Assembly: GCA_030429565.1 (NCBI GenBank)
Contig: JAUIFE010000003.1
Coordinates: forward strand, 62,001-126,000
Length of the DNA stretch: 64,000 nt
Reading direction: 5' to 3'
Source of the DNA: Holophagae bacterium
GTDB taxonomy: Bacteria; Acidobacteriota; Holophagae; Acanthopleuribacterales; Acanthopleuribacteraceae
Positions 51,583 to 60,651 of the stretch are shown in pieces. Under the pieces are notes generated by a model. It had not been told where the DNA came from and searched no databases. It was given only the letters and a program-made list of their open reading frames with translations. The first letter of the stretch is position 1. Every line of letters starts with the position of its first letter. Position numbers and translations under genes: made by a program.

Positions 51583-53070
51583 ATGAATCCCGCCCCGGCT
51601 TTAGCCGTGCTCGGCACCGCTTCCGACGTTGGCAAAAGCGTGATTGCCACCGGCATTTGTCGGTTGCTACACCGCCACGGCCTAGCCCCTGCGCCGTTTA
51701 AAGCGCAAAACATGTCGAATAACGCCGGCGTGACACCCGATGGTTTGGAAATCGGCCGTGCGCAATTGGTTCAAGCCGAAGCGGCCTGCGCCGTGCCCCA
51801 TCCCGACATGAACCCGATCCTGCTTAAGCCCAATACCGATACCGGCGCGCAGGTGGTGTTGCATGGGCGCGCGGTTGGTAACCAAGAGGCGCGAAACTAC
51901 TTTACCGATACTTCGTCTTATCGTGCCGAGGCTTTGGCCGCGCTCGAGCGTTTGCGGCGCTGCTACCAATCGGTGGTGATTGAAGGGGCGGGCTCCTGCG
52001 CCGAGGTCAACCTGCGCCGCAACGACTTCGTGAATTTCGACATGGCTCATGCCTGTGATGCGCCGGTTGTGATTGTCGCCGACATTGATCGCGGCGGTGT
52101 CTTTGCACAAATGGTCGGCACCTTGGAAGTCCTGCCCGCCAAGGATCGCGAGCGCGTCGCCGGCTTTATCATCAACCGTTTTCGCGGCGATGCGGCGCTG
52201 TTCGAAGACGGCATGACCTATTTGCGTGGTCGGCTTGGCGTGCCGGTGTTTGGCTTGGTGCCCTGGTACTATCATTTCGAAATCGAGGACGAGGACGGTT
52301 TGCCCGCCCCCAAACGACGCGGCCCCAAACAACCGTTGGCATCGGACAAAGTCCGCATTGCGGTGGTACGCCTGCCACACATCGCCAACTTCACTGATTT
52401 TGCGGCACCGGCGCGGGAAGATTCGGTCGACCTGCGTTACCTCGCCAATCCGCGTGCGCTCGAAGACTACGATTTGGTGATGCTGCCAGGCAGCAAGAAT
52501 GTGCGTTTTGATTTGGATTGGTTACAGCGCACCGGTTGGGCCGCCCGCATTCAGGCCTACGTGGCAGCCGGTGGTCAGCTCGGCGGCATCTGCGGCGGTT
52601 ACCAAATGATGGGCCGCTCGATTGACGATCCCCACGGCGTCGAAGGTGCGCCTGGCCGCTCGCAGGGGCTTGGTTTGTTACCGGTCGACACCGTGCTGGC
52701 GCGCGACAAACACCTCTCGCTGAGTGAAGGCGTGCATCGCGCCAGTGGGGCAGTGGTGCGCGGTTACGAAATTCACATGGGTCGCAGCGCCCGCGACGCC
52801 GGCTGCGATGCTTTTTTGAGCTTACGTCACGGTGACGCGGAACACGGCGACGGTGCCGTGCTGGAGGACGGCCGCCTGTGGGGCACCTACCTACACGGCT
52901 TGTTCGATGAACCGGGTTTCCTGCAGGCCGTGTTGCGGCGGTTCAAGCCGGACTGCACCGTGGCCAACCAACTCTCGGGTTTTATGTTCCGCCAGACCCA
53001 ATACGACTTACTGGCCGATCATTTAACCCAACACTGCGACGTGGGTGCGCTGCTTTCGTTGCTGCGCTGA
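51583..53070 (+). CDS. cobQ: Cobyric acid synthase
   Basis: 495 residues, the usual length. ATG 51583 has GGAGG 5 bases upstream. The N-terminal ATPase half has the LGTASDVGKSV loop (6-17) and FKAQNMSNNAG. The C-terminal class I amidotransferase half has GGICGGYQMMG with nucleophile C337 and YLHGLFD with H438. CobQ amidates four side chains of adenosylcobyrinic a,c-diamide using glutamine and ATP. No other cobalamin gene is in the window, so it acts with genes elsewhere. It is monocistronic. Confidence 0.95.
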   Translation: MNPAPALAVLGTASDVGKSVIATGICRLLHRHGLAPAPFKAQNMSNNAGVTPDGLEIGRAQLVQAEAACAVPHPDMNPILLKPNTDTGAQVVLHGRAVGNQEARNYFTDTSSYRAEALAALERLRRCYQSVVIEGAGSCAEVNLRRNDFVNFDMAHACDAPVVIVADIDRGGVFAQMVGTLEVLPAKDRERVAGFIINRFRGDAALFEDGMTYLRGRLGVPVFGLVPWYYHFEIEDEDGLPAPKRRGPKQPLASDKVRIAVVRLPHIANFTDFAAPAREDSVDLRYLANPRALEDYDLVMLPGSKNVRFDLDWLQRTGWAARIQAYVAAGGQLGGICGGYQMMGRSIDDPHGVEGAPGRSQGLGLLPVDTVLARDKHLSLSEGVHRASGAVVRGYEIHMGRSARDAGCDAFLSLRHGDAEHGDGAVLEDGRLWGTYLHGLFDEPGFLQAVLRRFKPDCTVANQLSGFMFRQTQYDLLADHLTQHCDVGALLSLLR

Positions 53071-53137
53071 GCCGTCTTTGTGACGGCGATCCGCTGTTTG
53101 GTAAAAAGGCTCACGCCGGACGGCGGCGCTTCTTTTT
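53071..53137 (+). terminator. Terminator hairpins after cobQ
   Basis: GCCGTC/GACGGC with a 5-base loop follows the stop directly. A second stem CGCCG/CGGCG at 53114-53128 is followed by CTTCTTTTT, which is the better terminator. Confidence 0.6.
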
Positions 53138-53181
53138 AGAATCGGAGACATGTTTTAAAACCCAACCTCGCGGAGGATGTG

Positions 53182-54522
53182 ATGGCTTTTCTGTTCCCTC
53201 GCGGCGACGCCCGATGTGCGACGCCCTCGCGATCTCGTTCTGTTTCGTTTTATGCGGCGGCGACCGCTTTGTTCTTGGCCGGTTTCGCCCAAAACGCTTT
53301 TGCCCAATTTGAGAACGTGCAGTTGGTGCCGATTGCGGACATCAACACCGTCGTTGATATCAGCCATGCCGGCGATACGCGTTTGTTTTTCACCAGACAA
53401 ACCGGAACCGTCCGTGTCTATTTGGACGGCGGCCTCCTGGCCGAACCGTTCCTCGATTTGTCTGGAACCGTCAACACCTTCGGTGGTGAGCAGGGCCTAC
53501 TCGGTCTGGCCTTTCACCCCGACTATGCCGAAAATGGGTTTTTCTACGTCAACTATACCGATAGCTCAGATGCGACTGTGATTGCACGTTATTCGGTCGA
53601 TGCAGCCGATCCCAACCGCGCCGACCCGTCAAGTGGTGTGACCCTAATGACCATTCCCCAGCCGTTCACCAACCACAATGGCGGCCAGATTAAATTTGGA
53701 CCGGACGGTTACCTATACATCGGTATGGGTGATGGAGGTTCCGGCGGTGACCCAACCTGCCGTGCCCAGAAACCCGACGAACTGTTGGGCAAGATGTTGC
53801 GCCTCGATGTCGATCAAAACGTCGACACGCCGCCTTACTACGGCATTCCCGCCGACAACCCCTTCGTCGGCAACCAAGATTACCATCCCGAAATTTGGGC
53901 GACCGGCTTGCGTAACCCCTGGCGTTTCAGCTTCGATCGTGAAACCGGTGACATGTTTATCGGTGATGTTGGTCAGAACGCGCGCGAGGAAATCAGTTGG
54001 CAGCCGGCCAATAGTGCCGGCGGCGAAAACTACGGCTGGGATCGCATGGAAGGTTTTGCCTGTTTCGAAAACGACCAATCCTGCCCCATGGATACGCCGC
54101 CTTGTGACGATCCGTCAATCACCTTGCCGATCATCGACTATACCCACACCAGCAACGGCGGCGGCTGTGCTTCGGTTACCGGTGGTTACATGTACCGTGG
54201 CCGCACCGCCTTGTCGTTGGTCGGCTGGTACCTTTATGCCGATTACTGCAGCGGCAACCTGTGGGCGGCCCGTCCGGTGGGCGAGCAGTGGCAGACGCGC
54301 CGGCTCAATGACGGCGGTCCGCTGCCCCAACTGTCCGGCACCGCGACCTTTGGTGAAGACATCGACGGCGATGTTTACATCCGCAACGGCGGTGCGATTT
54401 ACCGTTTCACCGAAGCCTGCCCTTATCCGGCGGCAACGCTGGTGCCCTATTGGAACCAAACCCTGACCAGCGGCTGCCTCAACGGTTTTGTCGATGTTCT
54501 GGATTTGGTAGCAGGCATCTAA
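53182..54522 (+). CDS. Secreted PQQ-dependent sugar dehydrogenase-like protein
   Basis: 446 residues. ATG 53182 has GGAGG 5 bases upstream. The signal peptide ends near AFAQ. The six-bladed soluble glucose/aldose dehydrogenase propeller shows GGEQGLLGLAFHPDY, NHNGGQIKFGPDGYLYIGMGD (His in NHNGG is the family's catalytic base), WATGLRNPWRFSFD and GDVGQNAREEI, which are hallmark stretches of the HHIP/Asd family. The family oxidises aldose sugars in the periplasm, or only shares the fold. The last 12 residues, LNGFVDVLDLVA plus GI, resemble one dockerin-type half repeat. It is monocistronic and ends in a strong terminator. Confidence 0.9.
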   Translation: MAFLFPRGDARCATPSRSRSVSFYAAATALFLAGFAQNAFAQFENVQLVPIADINTVVDISHAGDTRLFFTRQTGTVRVYLDGGLLAEPFLDLSGTVNTFGGEQGLLGLAFHPDYAENGFFYVNYTDSSDATVIARYSVDAADPNRADPSSGVTLMTIPQPFTNHNGGQIKFGPDGYLYIGMGDGGSGGDPTCRAQKPDELLGKMLRLDVDQNVDTPPYYGIPADNPFVGNQDYHPEIWATGLRNPWRFSFDRETGDMFIGDVGQNAREEISWQPANSAGGENYGWDRMEGFACFENDQSCPMDTPPCDDPSITLPIIDYTHTSNGGGCASVTGGYMYRGRTALSLVGWYLYADYCSGNLWAARPVGEQWQTRRLNDGGPLPQLSGTATFGEDIDGDVYIRNGGAIYRFTEACPYPAATLVPYWNQTLTSGCLNGFVDVLDLVAGI

Positions 54523-54613
54523 AAAGAAGGCGGGGATCAAGAGACATCACGGTTCCCGCCGATACCCGTACAACAACGGCCCGTGAAGAGCGTTGACAAG
54601 CCGCGCCAAAAAC

Positions 54614-54652
54614 AAAAAAGGTGTTCGCTCTCAAAAGCGAACACCTTTTTTT
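54614..54652. terminator. Perfect bidirectional terminator
   Basis: A 16-base perfect stem (54614-54629 with 54636-54651) has six A on one side, seven T on the other and a 6-base loop. It serves both convergent genes. Confidence 0.92.
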
Positions 54653-54669
54653 GTTTCGTTAAACCGCTG

Positions 54670-55917
54670 TTACTTGGCGAACTCCAGGCGTCGTACGTCG
54701 CGCCAGGCCAAGTAATCGGGCTGATCTTTATCGGCTGCAAAAACCAGAATGCCGAGGTTGCGATCATCGATGTCGCTGCCTTCGGTGAAGTTGAGGCGCG
54801 TCCCATCCCGCAGAACCACCAAACAACCTACGCCGGTTTTGGGCTCGAGGCTAACGACGAGGCCGAGGGGAATCGTGTAGTGCATGTCTTTCATGCCGGC
54901 GTTGAGGAACGCCCACTGTTCGTTTTGGTCCATGTTAAACACGATGTCGCCCTGGTGGGCGTTGCCGTCGGCGAGCGTCACCGTGCCGCGTAGTTTGGCT
55001 TGGTGTTCGAAGGCGTCGAAACTGGGCCCGGTGTGGGTAACGTCTTGGAAGGTCACCTTGCGAAAGCGTGACCAGCCGATTTTGACGCGGCCGAAAGCGG
55101 CGTTTTCCACCATAATGCCGCGATTCTCGTGGTTGACGTCGTTGGTGCCGTACATCTCGTAGCTTTTGCCGTCTTTTTGCGTGATGATCACGCCGGGATC
55201 TTTGCGCTCAATGCTTTGCACCAAACCCATTTTAAGATCCAGCTCAGACTCGCCGACCTTGCCGTTGAGTTCGTCGCTGTGCAGACATTCTTCTAGATCC
55301 CACTGAATATAGCCTTCCAAATCGCCCTGATCGGTGCTGACCACACCGTACAAACGTTTGATCGGCGTTTGTTGCGCCGTTTCGCTGGGGATGAACTCAA
55401 TTTTTGCGATGTCGGTCCATTTCAATTCGGTTTTGCCGCGATCCTCGTCCCAAATCAGTAGCTTCTTGCCGACGTCGTTGGCGTAACCACTGACCTGGAA
55501 CATGCTGCCCGACTTCATGTGGACGATGGCGTCTTCGTTGCCGTTGACGATAATCTGTTCTATATCGCCGAAGCGACAGGCAAAGCCACGCCTCAGTGAG
55601 GCGCGCCGTTTGCGGCTGTCGTTTTTAACCTCGGCCAGGTTTTGCGGCAGATGTTTGATAAAAGGTAGTTGTAGTTTCTTTGAGTTAAAGTGATCGCCCC
55701 AAAAAGCTTCTTCGCGACCCCAACGCATTAGACCGCGGTAACTGCCGCCGCTAATTACGGTGACCTCGGCGTATATGAAACCCGAAGGATCCACCGCCTG
55801 CTGTTCGGCGGCAAATAGAGAACTCGCGCCGATTGCCGCGAGCCCTAGCAGCACCATTCGCAGGCCGCGCAGGTTGAAAAACGTCCCGTCAACGTGTCGT
55901 AACCCCGTCTTGCTCAT
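54670..55917 (-). CDS. Secreted beta-rich protein with three internal repeats, function unknown
   Basis: 415 residues. ATG 55917 (MSKTGLRHVDG) has GGAG 7 bases upstream; the longer frame to 56058 lacks one. A hydrophobic segment (MVLLGLAAIGASSLFAA) after a basic N-terminus is a signal peptide ending near residue 38. The body repeats a motif three times: IYAEVTVISGGSYRGLMRW, LYGVVSTDQGDLEGYIQW and LRGTVTLADGNAHQGDIVF. Each is followed by a strand with acidic and aromatic residues and then an 'I..IE/L.P' strand. This suggests SH3-like or Sm-like barrels in tandem. No enzyme motif. Function unknown; it may act in the envelope. Confidence 0.85.
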   Translation of the reverse strand: MSKTGLRHVDGTFFNLRGLRMVLLGLAAIGASSLFAAEQQAVDPSGFIYAEVTVISGGSYRGLMRWGREEAFWGDHFNSKKLQLPFIKHLPQNLAEVKNDSRKRRASLRRGFACRFGDIEQIIVNGNEDAIVHMKSGSMFQVSGYANDVGKKLLIWDEDRGKTELKWTDIAKIEFIPSETAQQTPIKRLYGVVSTDQGDLEGYIQWDLEECLHSDELNGKVGESELDLKMGLVQSIERKDPGVIITQKDGKSYEMYGTNDVNHENRGIMVENAAFGRVKIGWSRFRKVTFQDVTHTGPSFDAFEHQAKLRGTVTLADGNAHQGDIVFNMDQNEQWAFLNAGMKDMHYTIPLGLVVSLEPKTGVGCLVVLRDGTRLNFTEGSDIDDRNLGILVFAADKDQPDYLAWRDVRRLEFAK

Positions 55918-56365
55918 GCACCATCTCCAATTCGGCTGAATCAACGTTGCAACACAGCAAAAGGCGTTGCAGAACCATTGTGAAAAAAAGTTGTAATAAG
56001 GGCTGGAAGGGAAATGACAAGCGAAGGGGAGGTGTGTCGCCGTCGGATCTTTCAACAATTATGGGCCCTCGGTAGGTCGGAAGCAAACTCCATGCAACCT
56101 TGCGATTGCGGCTGGTAACCATGGGTTCATTTGGGTGAGGCCGGTCGCGACCGCCCAAATCTTTGCCGCATCGGTACGGCGTGGACGGCCATTTTGTCAT
56201 TATTCTGAGAACTTATCGACAAAAAGTCGTCTTAACTGAAGTGTCTAGGCCGCGGCGCCCTTTTTTTCAGTTTGGGTCGGCGTGCCTGGTCGCTGTCTTG
56301 CTGGGAACGTGTGTTTGGCCGCAAAGGTTTATTGCCGCCAAACGAGAACCGGGCGTCCAACCAAA
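55918..56365. other. Intergenic region without recognised features
   Basis: 448 bases between the secreted protein gene and the carboxylase terminator, both on the - strand. It must contain the promoter of the secreted protein gene; I cannot pick out a clear -10/-35 pair. Confidence 0.4.
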
Positions 56366-56398
56366 AACGGAGCCGTTCCCGTTGGGAACCGCTCCGTT
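56366..56398 (-). terminator. Intrinsic terminator of the carboxylase operon
   Basis: AACGGAGC-x-GTTCCC pairs with GGGAAC-x-GCTCCGTT around a 3-base loop, with one C/C mismatch. On the - strand it runs into TTTTT. Confidence 0.88.
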
Positions 56399-56421
56399 GA
56401 TGATCGCGATTTGTTGCTGAA

Positions 56422-56907
56422 TTAGGCTTCGGCTTCAAAGTCGAGCAGGTGGGCGCCGTGATCGACCAGGTCACCTGCCACGAAGTGGATTTTGGTGACG
56501 GTGCCGGCGCTGGGCGCTTCGATGCGGTGTTCCATTTTCATGGCTTCCATCACCATCAGCACTTGACCGGCGCTGACTTGATCGCCTTGCGCGACAGCCA
56601 CTTGCAACACTTTGCCAGGCATGGGTGCGGCGAAGCCGTCGTGTTGGTCGTCGGCACCGGCGCCGCCTTTGGTTTTCTCGAAATAAAAGGTTTCGCCGTC
56701 TAAGGTAACCCAGACACCGCCGGCCACGGCTTTGACGAAGTAAGGCACGTTGCGGCCGTTGACCGCTACGCGACCCGCGCCCTCTTTTAAAGCACCCAAA
56801 TCGAAGGGGCGCGTGGTTTCGTCTTCAGTGATGACACCTTGCAGCGGCTTGCGCTGGGTTAAATCGACTTGAAAACGTTTGCCGTTCCATTTGAATTGTT
56901 GTCTCAT
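56422..56907 (-). CDS. Biotin carboxyl carrier protein (separate C-terminal part of an acyl-CoA carboxylase alpha subunit)
   Basis: 161 residues. ATG 56907 overlaps the stop of the biotin carboxylase gene as ATGA, with GGAGGG about 9 bases upstream; an in-frame ATG at 56922 is less likely. Residues 1-80 are a small beta domain like the BT domain of methylcrotonyl/propionyl-CoA carboxylase alpha chains. Residues 90-160 are the biotinyl domain with EAMKMEH, biotinylated Lys at 124. It carries CO2 from the carboxylase to the acyl-CoA transferase subunit. In most of these enzymes this part is fused to the biotin carboxylase; here the break falls right after the PWQSLSGWR stretch. Confidence 0.92.
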   Translation of the reverse strand: MRQQFKWNGKRFQVDLTQRKPLQGVITEDETTRPFDLGALKEGAGRVAVNGRNVPYFVKAVAGGVWVTLDGETFYFEKTKGGAGADDQHDGFAAPMPGKVLQVAVAQGDQVSAGQVLMVMEAMKMEHRIEAPSAGTVTKIHFVAGDLVDHGAHLLDFEAEA

Positions 56908-58382
56908 TGGTCGGCCCTCCATCCAGAAAGCGATTGCCAGGGTTCTTGGAACGCGTTGCCGTCACCCGTGTTCGTCGGCGTTTCCGCCGCCGCCACGCCT
57001 GTTAGTGCCAAGGCCATGTCCGTCACCGCCGCGTCGACGGTAAGGTCGGGCGCGTACTGCTTTAAATAGGCCGTGGTTGTGTCGCCGCGTCGGAACGCTT
57101 CTTCTTGCAAGATTTTGCGCAGGAACGCCACGTTGGTGTGCACGCCTTGAATGCAGAACTCTGCCAGCGCGTTAACCAGTTTGTCGCAAGCGATATCGCG
57201 ATCCGCGCCCCAGGCGATCAGTTTGGCGATCATCGGGTCGTAGTAGATGCTAATTGCATCGCCTGTTTCAACGCCGCTGTCGACGCGCACATTGAGACCG
57301 ACCGGTTCCGCGTAGTTCACAATCGTGCCGGTTTGCGGCAGGAAATCGGCGTTGGGATCCTCGGCGTAGATGCGCACTTCCACCGCGTGCCCGCGGGCGG
57401 TTAGTTGGTCTTGGGTTAGCGGTAGTTTGCCGCCGCGCGCCACTTCGATTTGCCAACGCACCAAGTCTTGGCCGGTCAAACACTCGGTCACCGGGTGTTC
57501 GACCTGTAGGCGCGTGTTCATTTCGAGGAAGTAGAACGATTCGTCTTCGTCGAGCATGAACTCAACCGTGCCCGCGTTGGTGTAATTCACCGCGCGTGCC
57601 GCCGTCAGCGCCGCTTCGGCCATGCGTTGGCGCAGTGCCTCGCCCATGGCGGTTGACGGTGTTTCTTCAACGATTTTCTGGTGGCGGCGCTGAATCGAAC
57701 ACTCGCGTTCGAACAGGTGGACCAATTGACCATGATCGTCGCCGAAGACCTGGAATTCTATGTGACGTGGCCGCGTCAGGTACTTTTCCAACAGCACCGT
57801 GTCGTCGCCAAAGGCCGCTTTGGCCTCGCGTTTGGCCGCCGCCAGGGCGTCGTCGAACTCGGTCGCCGCGTTAACCACGCGCATGCCTTTTCCGCCGCCG
57901 CCCGCCGAGGCTTTAATCAGCAGCGGGAAACCGATGTCGCCGGCCTGCTGCGCCAAATGGGCCGGCTCTTGGTTGTCGCCGTTGTAGCCGGGAACCACCG
58001 GCACACCGGCTTTTTTCATGACGCGTTTGGATTCCTGTTTGGAACCCATCAGTTGAATGACGTCCGCTTGCGGTCCGATAAAAATCAAACCGGCTGCGCG
58101 CACCGCCGCCGCGAATCCGGCGTTTTCCGAGAGAAACCCAAAGCCGGGGTGAATCGCGTCGGCGCCGCTGTTTTTGGCCGCCTCAATCAAAACCTCACCG
58201 CGCAGGTAGCTGTCCACCGCCGGTGCCGGCCCAATCGCAATCACCTCGTCGGCGAGGCGCGCGTGTTTGGCGTGCAGGTCGGCCTCGGAAGCGACGGCCA
58301 CGGTGGCAATGCCCATCTCGCGACAGGTTTTGATGATGCGCACGGCGATTTCGCCGCGGTTGGCAATCAAAATCTTTTTCAT
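56904..58382 (-). CDS. mccA: Biotin carboxylase subunit of an acyl-CoA carboxylase (probably methylcrotonyl-CoA carboxylase)
   Basis: 492 residues, AAAGGAG 6-7 bases before the ATG. MKKILIANRGEIAVRI opens the biotin carboxylase N-domain. The ATP-grasp domain has KASAGGGGKGM near 158-168 and the EMNTRLQVEHPVTE catalytic stretch near 288-302. It is about 45 residues longer than a free AccC; the extra C-terminus (to PWQSLSGWRADQ) matches the linker that in fused alpha chains leads to the BT domain. It carboxylates biotin on the carrier protein using ATP and bicarbonate. Middle gene of a three-gene operon; the naming follows the beta subunit. Confidence 0.9.
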   Translation of the reverse strand: MKKILIANRGEIAVRIIKTCREMGIATVAVASEADLHAKHARLADEVIAIGPAPAVDSYLRGEVLIEAAKNSGADAIHPGFGFLSENAGFAAAVRAAGLIFIGPQADVIQLMGSKQESKRVMKKAGVPVVPGYNGDNQEPAHLAQQAGDIGFPLLIKASAGGGGKGMRVVNAATEFDDALAAAKREAKAAFGDDTVLLEKYLTRPRHIEFQVFGDDHGQLVHLFERECSIQRRHQKIVEETPSTAMGEALRQRMAEAALTAARAVNYTNAGTVEFMLDEDESFYFLEMNTRLQVEHPVTECLTGQDLVRWQIEVARGGKLPLTQDQLTARGHAVEVRIYAEDPNADFLPQTGTIVNYAEPVGLNVRVDSGVETGDAISIYYDPMIAKLIAWGADRDIACDKLVNALAEFCIQGVHTNVAFLRKILQEEAFRRGDTTTAYLKQYAPDLTVDAAVTDMALALTGVAAAETPTNTGDGNAFQEPWQSLSGWRADQ

Positions 58383-58409
58383 GCTGTGCTCCTTTGTGGG
58401 TCGACCGCG

Positions 58410-60017
58410 TTACATGCGGAAAATGCCGTACTTGGGCTCGGGGATCGGCTGGTTGTACGCCGCACTCAGTGCTAATCCGAGCACTTCGCGTGTGTGGCGT
58501 GGGTCGATCACGCCGTCGTCCCAAAGGCGCGCCGACGAGTACCATGCGCTGCTCTCTTTGGCGTACTTGTCCAGAATCGGCTGCTTGAAGTCGGTCTGTT
58601 GTTGTTCGTCCATGCTTTCGTTTTTGCGCTGTAATTGGTCCATTTTTACCTGGCACAACACGTTGGCCGCCTGCTCGCCGCCCATCACCGAAATGGTGGC
58701 GTTGGGCCACATCCACAAGAAACGCGGGTCGTAAGCGCGCCCGCACATGCCATAGTTACCCGCGCCGTTAGACGCGCCGATAATGACCGTGAACTTGGGC
58801 ACCTGAGCGTTGGAAACCGCGTGTACCATTTTGGCGCCGTCTTTGGCGATGCCGCCCGCTTCGTACTTGCGGCCCACCATAAAACCGGTGATGTTTTGCA
58901 GGAACAGCAGGGGAATCTTGCGTTCGTTGCACAGTTCAATAAAGTGCGTCGCTTTCAGCGCCGACTCGCTGAACAGCACGCCGTTGTTGGCGATAATGCC
59001 CACCGGCATGCCCCAAATATGCGCGAAACAGGTCACCACCGTGTTGCCGTACAGGGACTTGAACTCGTGGAACTCGGAACCGTCCACCAAACGCACGATA
59101 ATTTCGCGGACGTCGAACGGCACGCGCGAATCGCTGGGCATCACGCCCAAAATCTCTTCGCGGTCGTAAATCGGCTCGACCACGGCTTTTTGAACCGGTG
59201 TTTGTTTGGTGGGCAGGTTGAGGTGCGCAAAAATGTCGCGCACGATGTCCAGTGCCTCGCGGTCGTCCGCCGCGAAATGGTCGGCCACGCCCGATTCGCG
59301 CGTGTGCACATCAGCGCCGCCCAAATCTTCCGCCGTCACCACCTCACCCGTGGCCGCTTTGACCAGCGGTGGACCCGCCAGGAAAATCGTGCCCGTGCCT
59401 TTGACGATCACCGTTTCATCGGACATCGCCGGCACGTAGGCGCCGCCCGCCGTGCAGGAACCCATAACGGCTGCGACCTGCGGAATGCCTTTGGCCGACA
59501 TGCGCGCCTGGTTAAAGAAGATGCGGCCGAAATGTTCGCGGTCGGGAAAGACCTCGTCCTGCTTGGGCAAAAAGGCCCCGCCGCTGTCCACCAAATACAG
59601 ACAGGGCAAATTGTTTTCTTCGGCGATCTTCTGCGCGCGCAGGTGTTTTTTACAAGTGATTGGCAGGTACGTCCCGCCTTTGACCGTCGCATCGTTGGCG
59701 ACGATGATCGTTTCGCGTCCGGCGATGCGACCAATGCCGGTCACAATTGCACCGGCGGGGTGGTTGAAATCGTACAGTTCCCAGCCGGCCAGCGCCGAAA
59801 GTTCAAGAAACGGACTACCCGGATCGAGCACGTAGTCGATGCGCTCACGCGCCGTCATTTTGCCGCGTTGCTTGTGTAAATCCAACGCTTTGCTGCCGCC
59901 GCCCTGCTTAATCAGCGCCAAGTCGTCATTGAGTTTTTGAATCTTGGCTTCCATAAACGCTTTGTTTTCTTGGAATGAAGCCGAGCTAGGGCTTACCTTG
60001 GATGTAAAGGTGGCCAT
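58410..60017 (-). CDS. mccB: Acyl-CoA carboxylase beta subunit, methylcrotonyl-CoA type
   Basis: 535 residues, the usual length of methylcrotonyl-CoA carboxylase beta chains. A G-rich site precedes the ATG by about 4 bases. Crotonase-fold carboxyltransferase halves: [37 protein letters not shown] and [20 protein letters not shown] in the first, [19 protein letters not shown] and [18 protein letters not shown] in the second. The wording matches MCC better than propionyl- or geranyl-CoA carboxylases, so it should carboxylate 3-methylcrotonyl-CoA in leucine breakdown. No other leucine-pathway gene is in the window. First gene of the operon, 27 bases before the next. Confidence 0.92.
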   Translation of the reverse strand: MATFTSKVSPSSASFQENKAFMEAKIQKLNDDLALIKQGGGSKALDLHKQRGKMTARERIDYVLDPGSPFLELSALAGWELYDFNHPAGAIVTGIGRIAGRETIIVANDATVKGGTYLPITCKKHLRAQKIAEENNLPCLYLVDSGGAFLPKQDEVFPDREHFGRIFFNQARMSAKGIPQVAAVMGSCTAGGAYVPAMSDETVIVKGTGTIFLAGPPLVKAATGEVVTAEDLGGADVHTRESGVADHFAADDREALDIVRDIFAHLNLPTKQTPVQKAVVEPIYDREEILGVMPSDSRVPFDVREIIVRLVDGSEFHEFKSLYGNTVVTCFAHIWGMPVGIIANNGVLFSESALKATHFIELCNERKIPLLFLQNITGFMVGRKYEAGGIAKDGAKMVHAVSNAQVPKFTVIIGASNGAGNYGMCGRAYDPRFLWMWPNATISVMGGEQAANVLCQVKMDQLQRKNESMDEQQQTDFKQPILDKYAKESSAWYSSARLWDDGVIDPRHTREVLGLALSAAYNQPIPEPKYGIFRM

Positions 60018-60651
60018 TGTTCCCCCCGAAAATTGCGCTATCTCAAACGAATTACTTATGTTGGCAAACCCATCATAATACCTGAGCCGCTGGGGATCGG
60101 CGAGGTCTTTTCAGGGGCGCCCGTCCGCCGCTTGGGCGCGCACCCGCGCTATCGGCCCTAAACCCCTGGCGCACAGCGGACCTGCTTACCGCTGCCCGTG
60201 CCCCAAGCCCTTAAAACGCTCTCGAGAACGCTTGAGCCGTAAGGTCCTGGATAAAGCCGCCGACCGGCTTACGACCCCCCACCCGCCTTTGACCTGCGCG
60301 TTTGACCCCGACCGATTGTGTGATTGGATCCACCCGAATCACACACATTCGCTGCGAGTTGTGCTTTAATGGCGCCACCGCGTTCTCCTTAAACCCGGTT
60401 GTCCGCGCCTCAGGCAAATTTCCGGTGTTATAACAATCACGCGTCGATTGAACGGAGGAACCCGCCACGGTTCCGCTTCTTGGCTACCGCTATCAGCTTG
60501 TCGCGCCGCCGCCTTGGGCGCCCACCTATCGGGTTGGGCTCGACAACGAGGTTTCCGTTTTTTTGTCGCGACCGCCTTCGGCGCCTTCGCCTCGGCCGGT
60601 TCCGGTGCAGCGCGATTACCATGCCTGGCTTGATCCCATGAGGTTCGCACC
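60018..60651. other. Divergent intergenic region between the carboxylase operon and the SPFH gene
   Basis: 634 bases with no gene I can support; the frames that cross it are Arg/Pro-rich and lack ribosome sites. It should hold promoters for both directions. One candidate is given at 60426. Confidence 0.45.
60426..60434 (+). promoter_or_regulatory. Possible extended -10 promoter of the SPFH gene
   Basis: TGTTATAAC matches the extended -10 pattern and shares GGTGTTATAA with the region upstream of the second giant gene. It lies 217 bases before the start codon. No -35 match. Confidence 0.25.

Noticed and set aside
51137..51586. 149-codon frame upstream of cobQ
   Set aside because: Runs into the cobQ start in another frame, has no ribosome site and looks like random translation.
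58635..59879. 414-codon + strand frame opposite the carboxylase beta gene
   Set aside because: Antisense to a highly conserved enzyme; His/Arg/Val-rich shadow composition.
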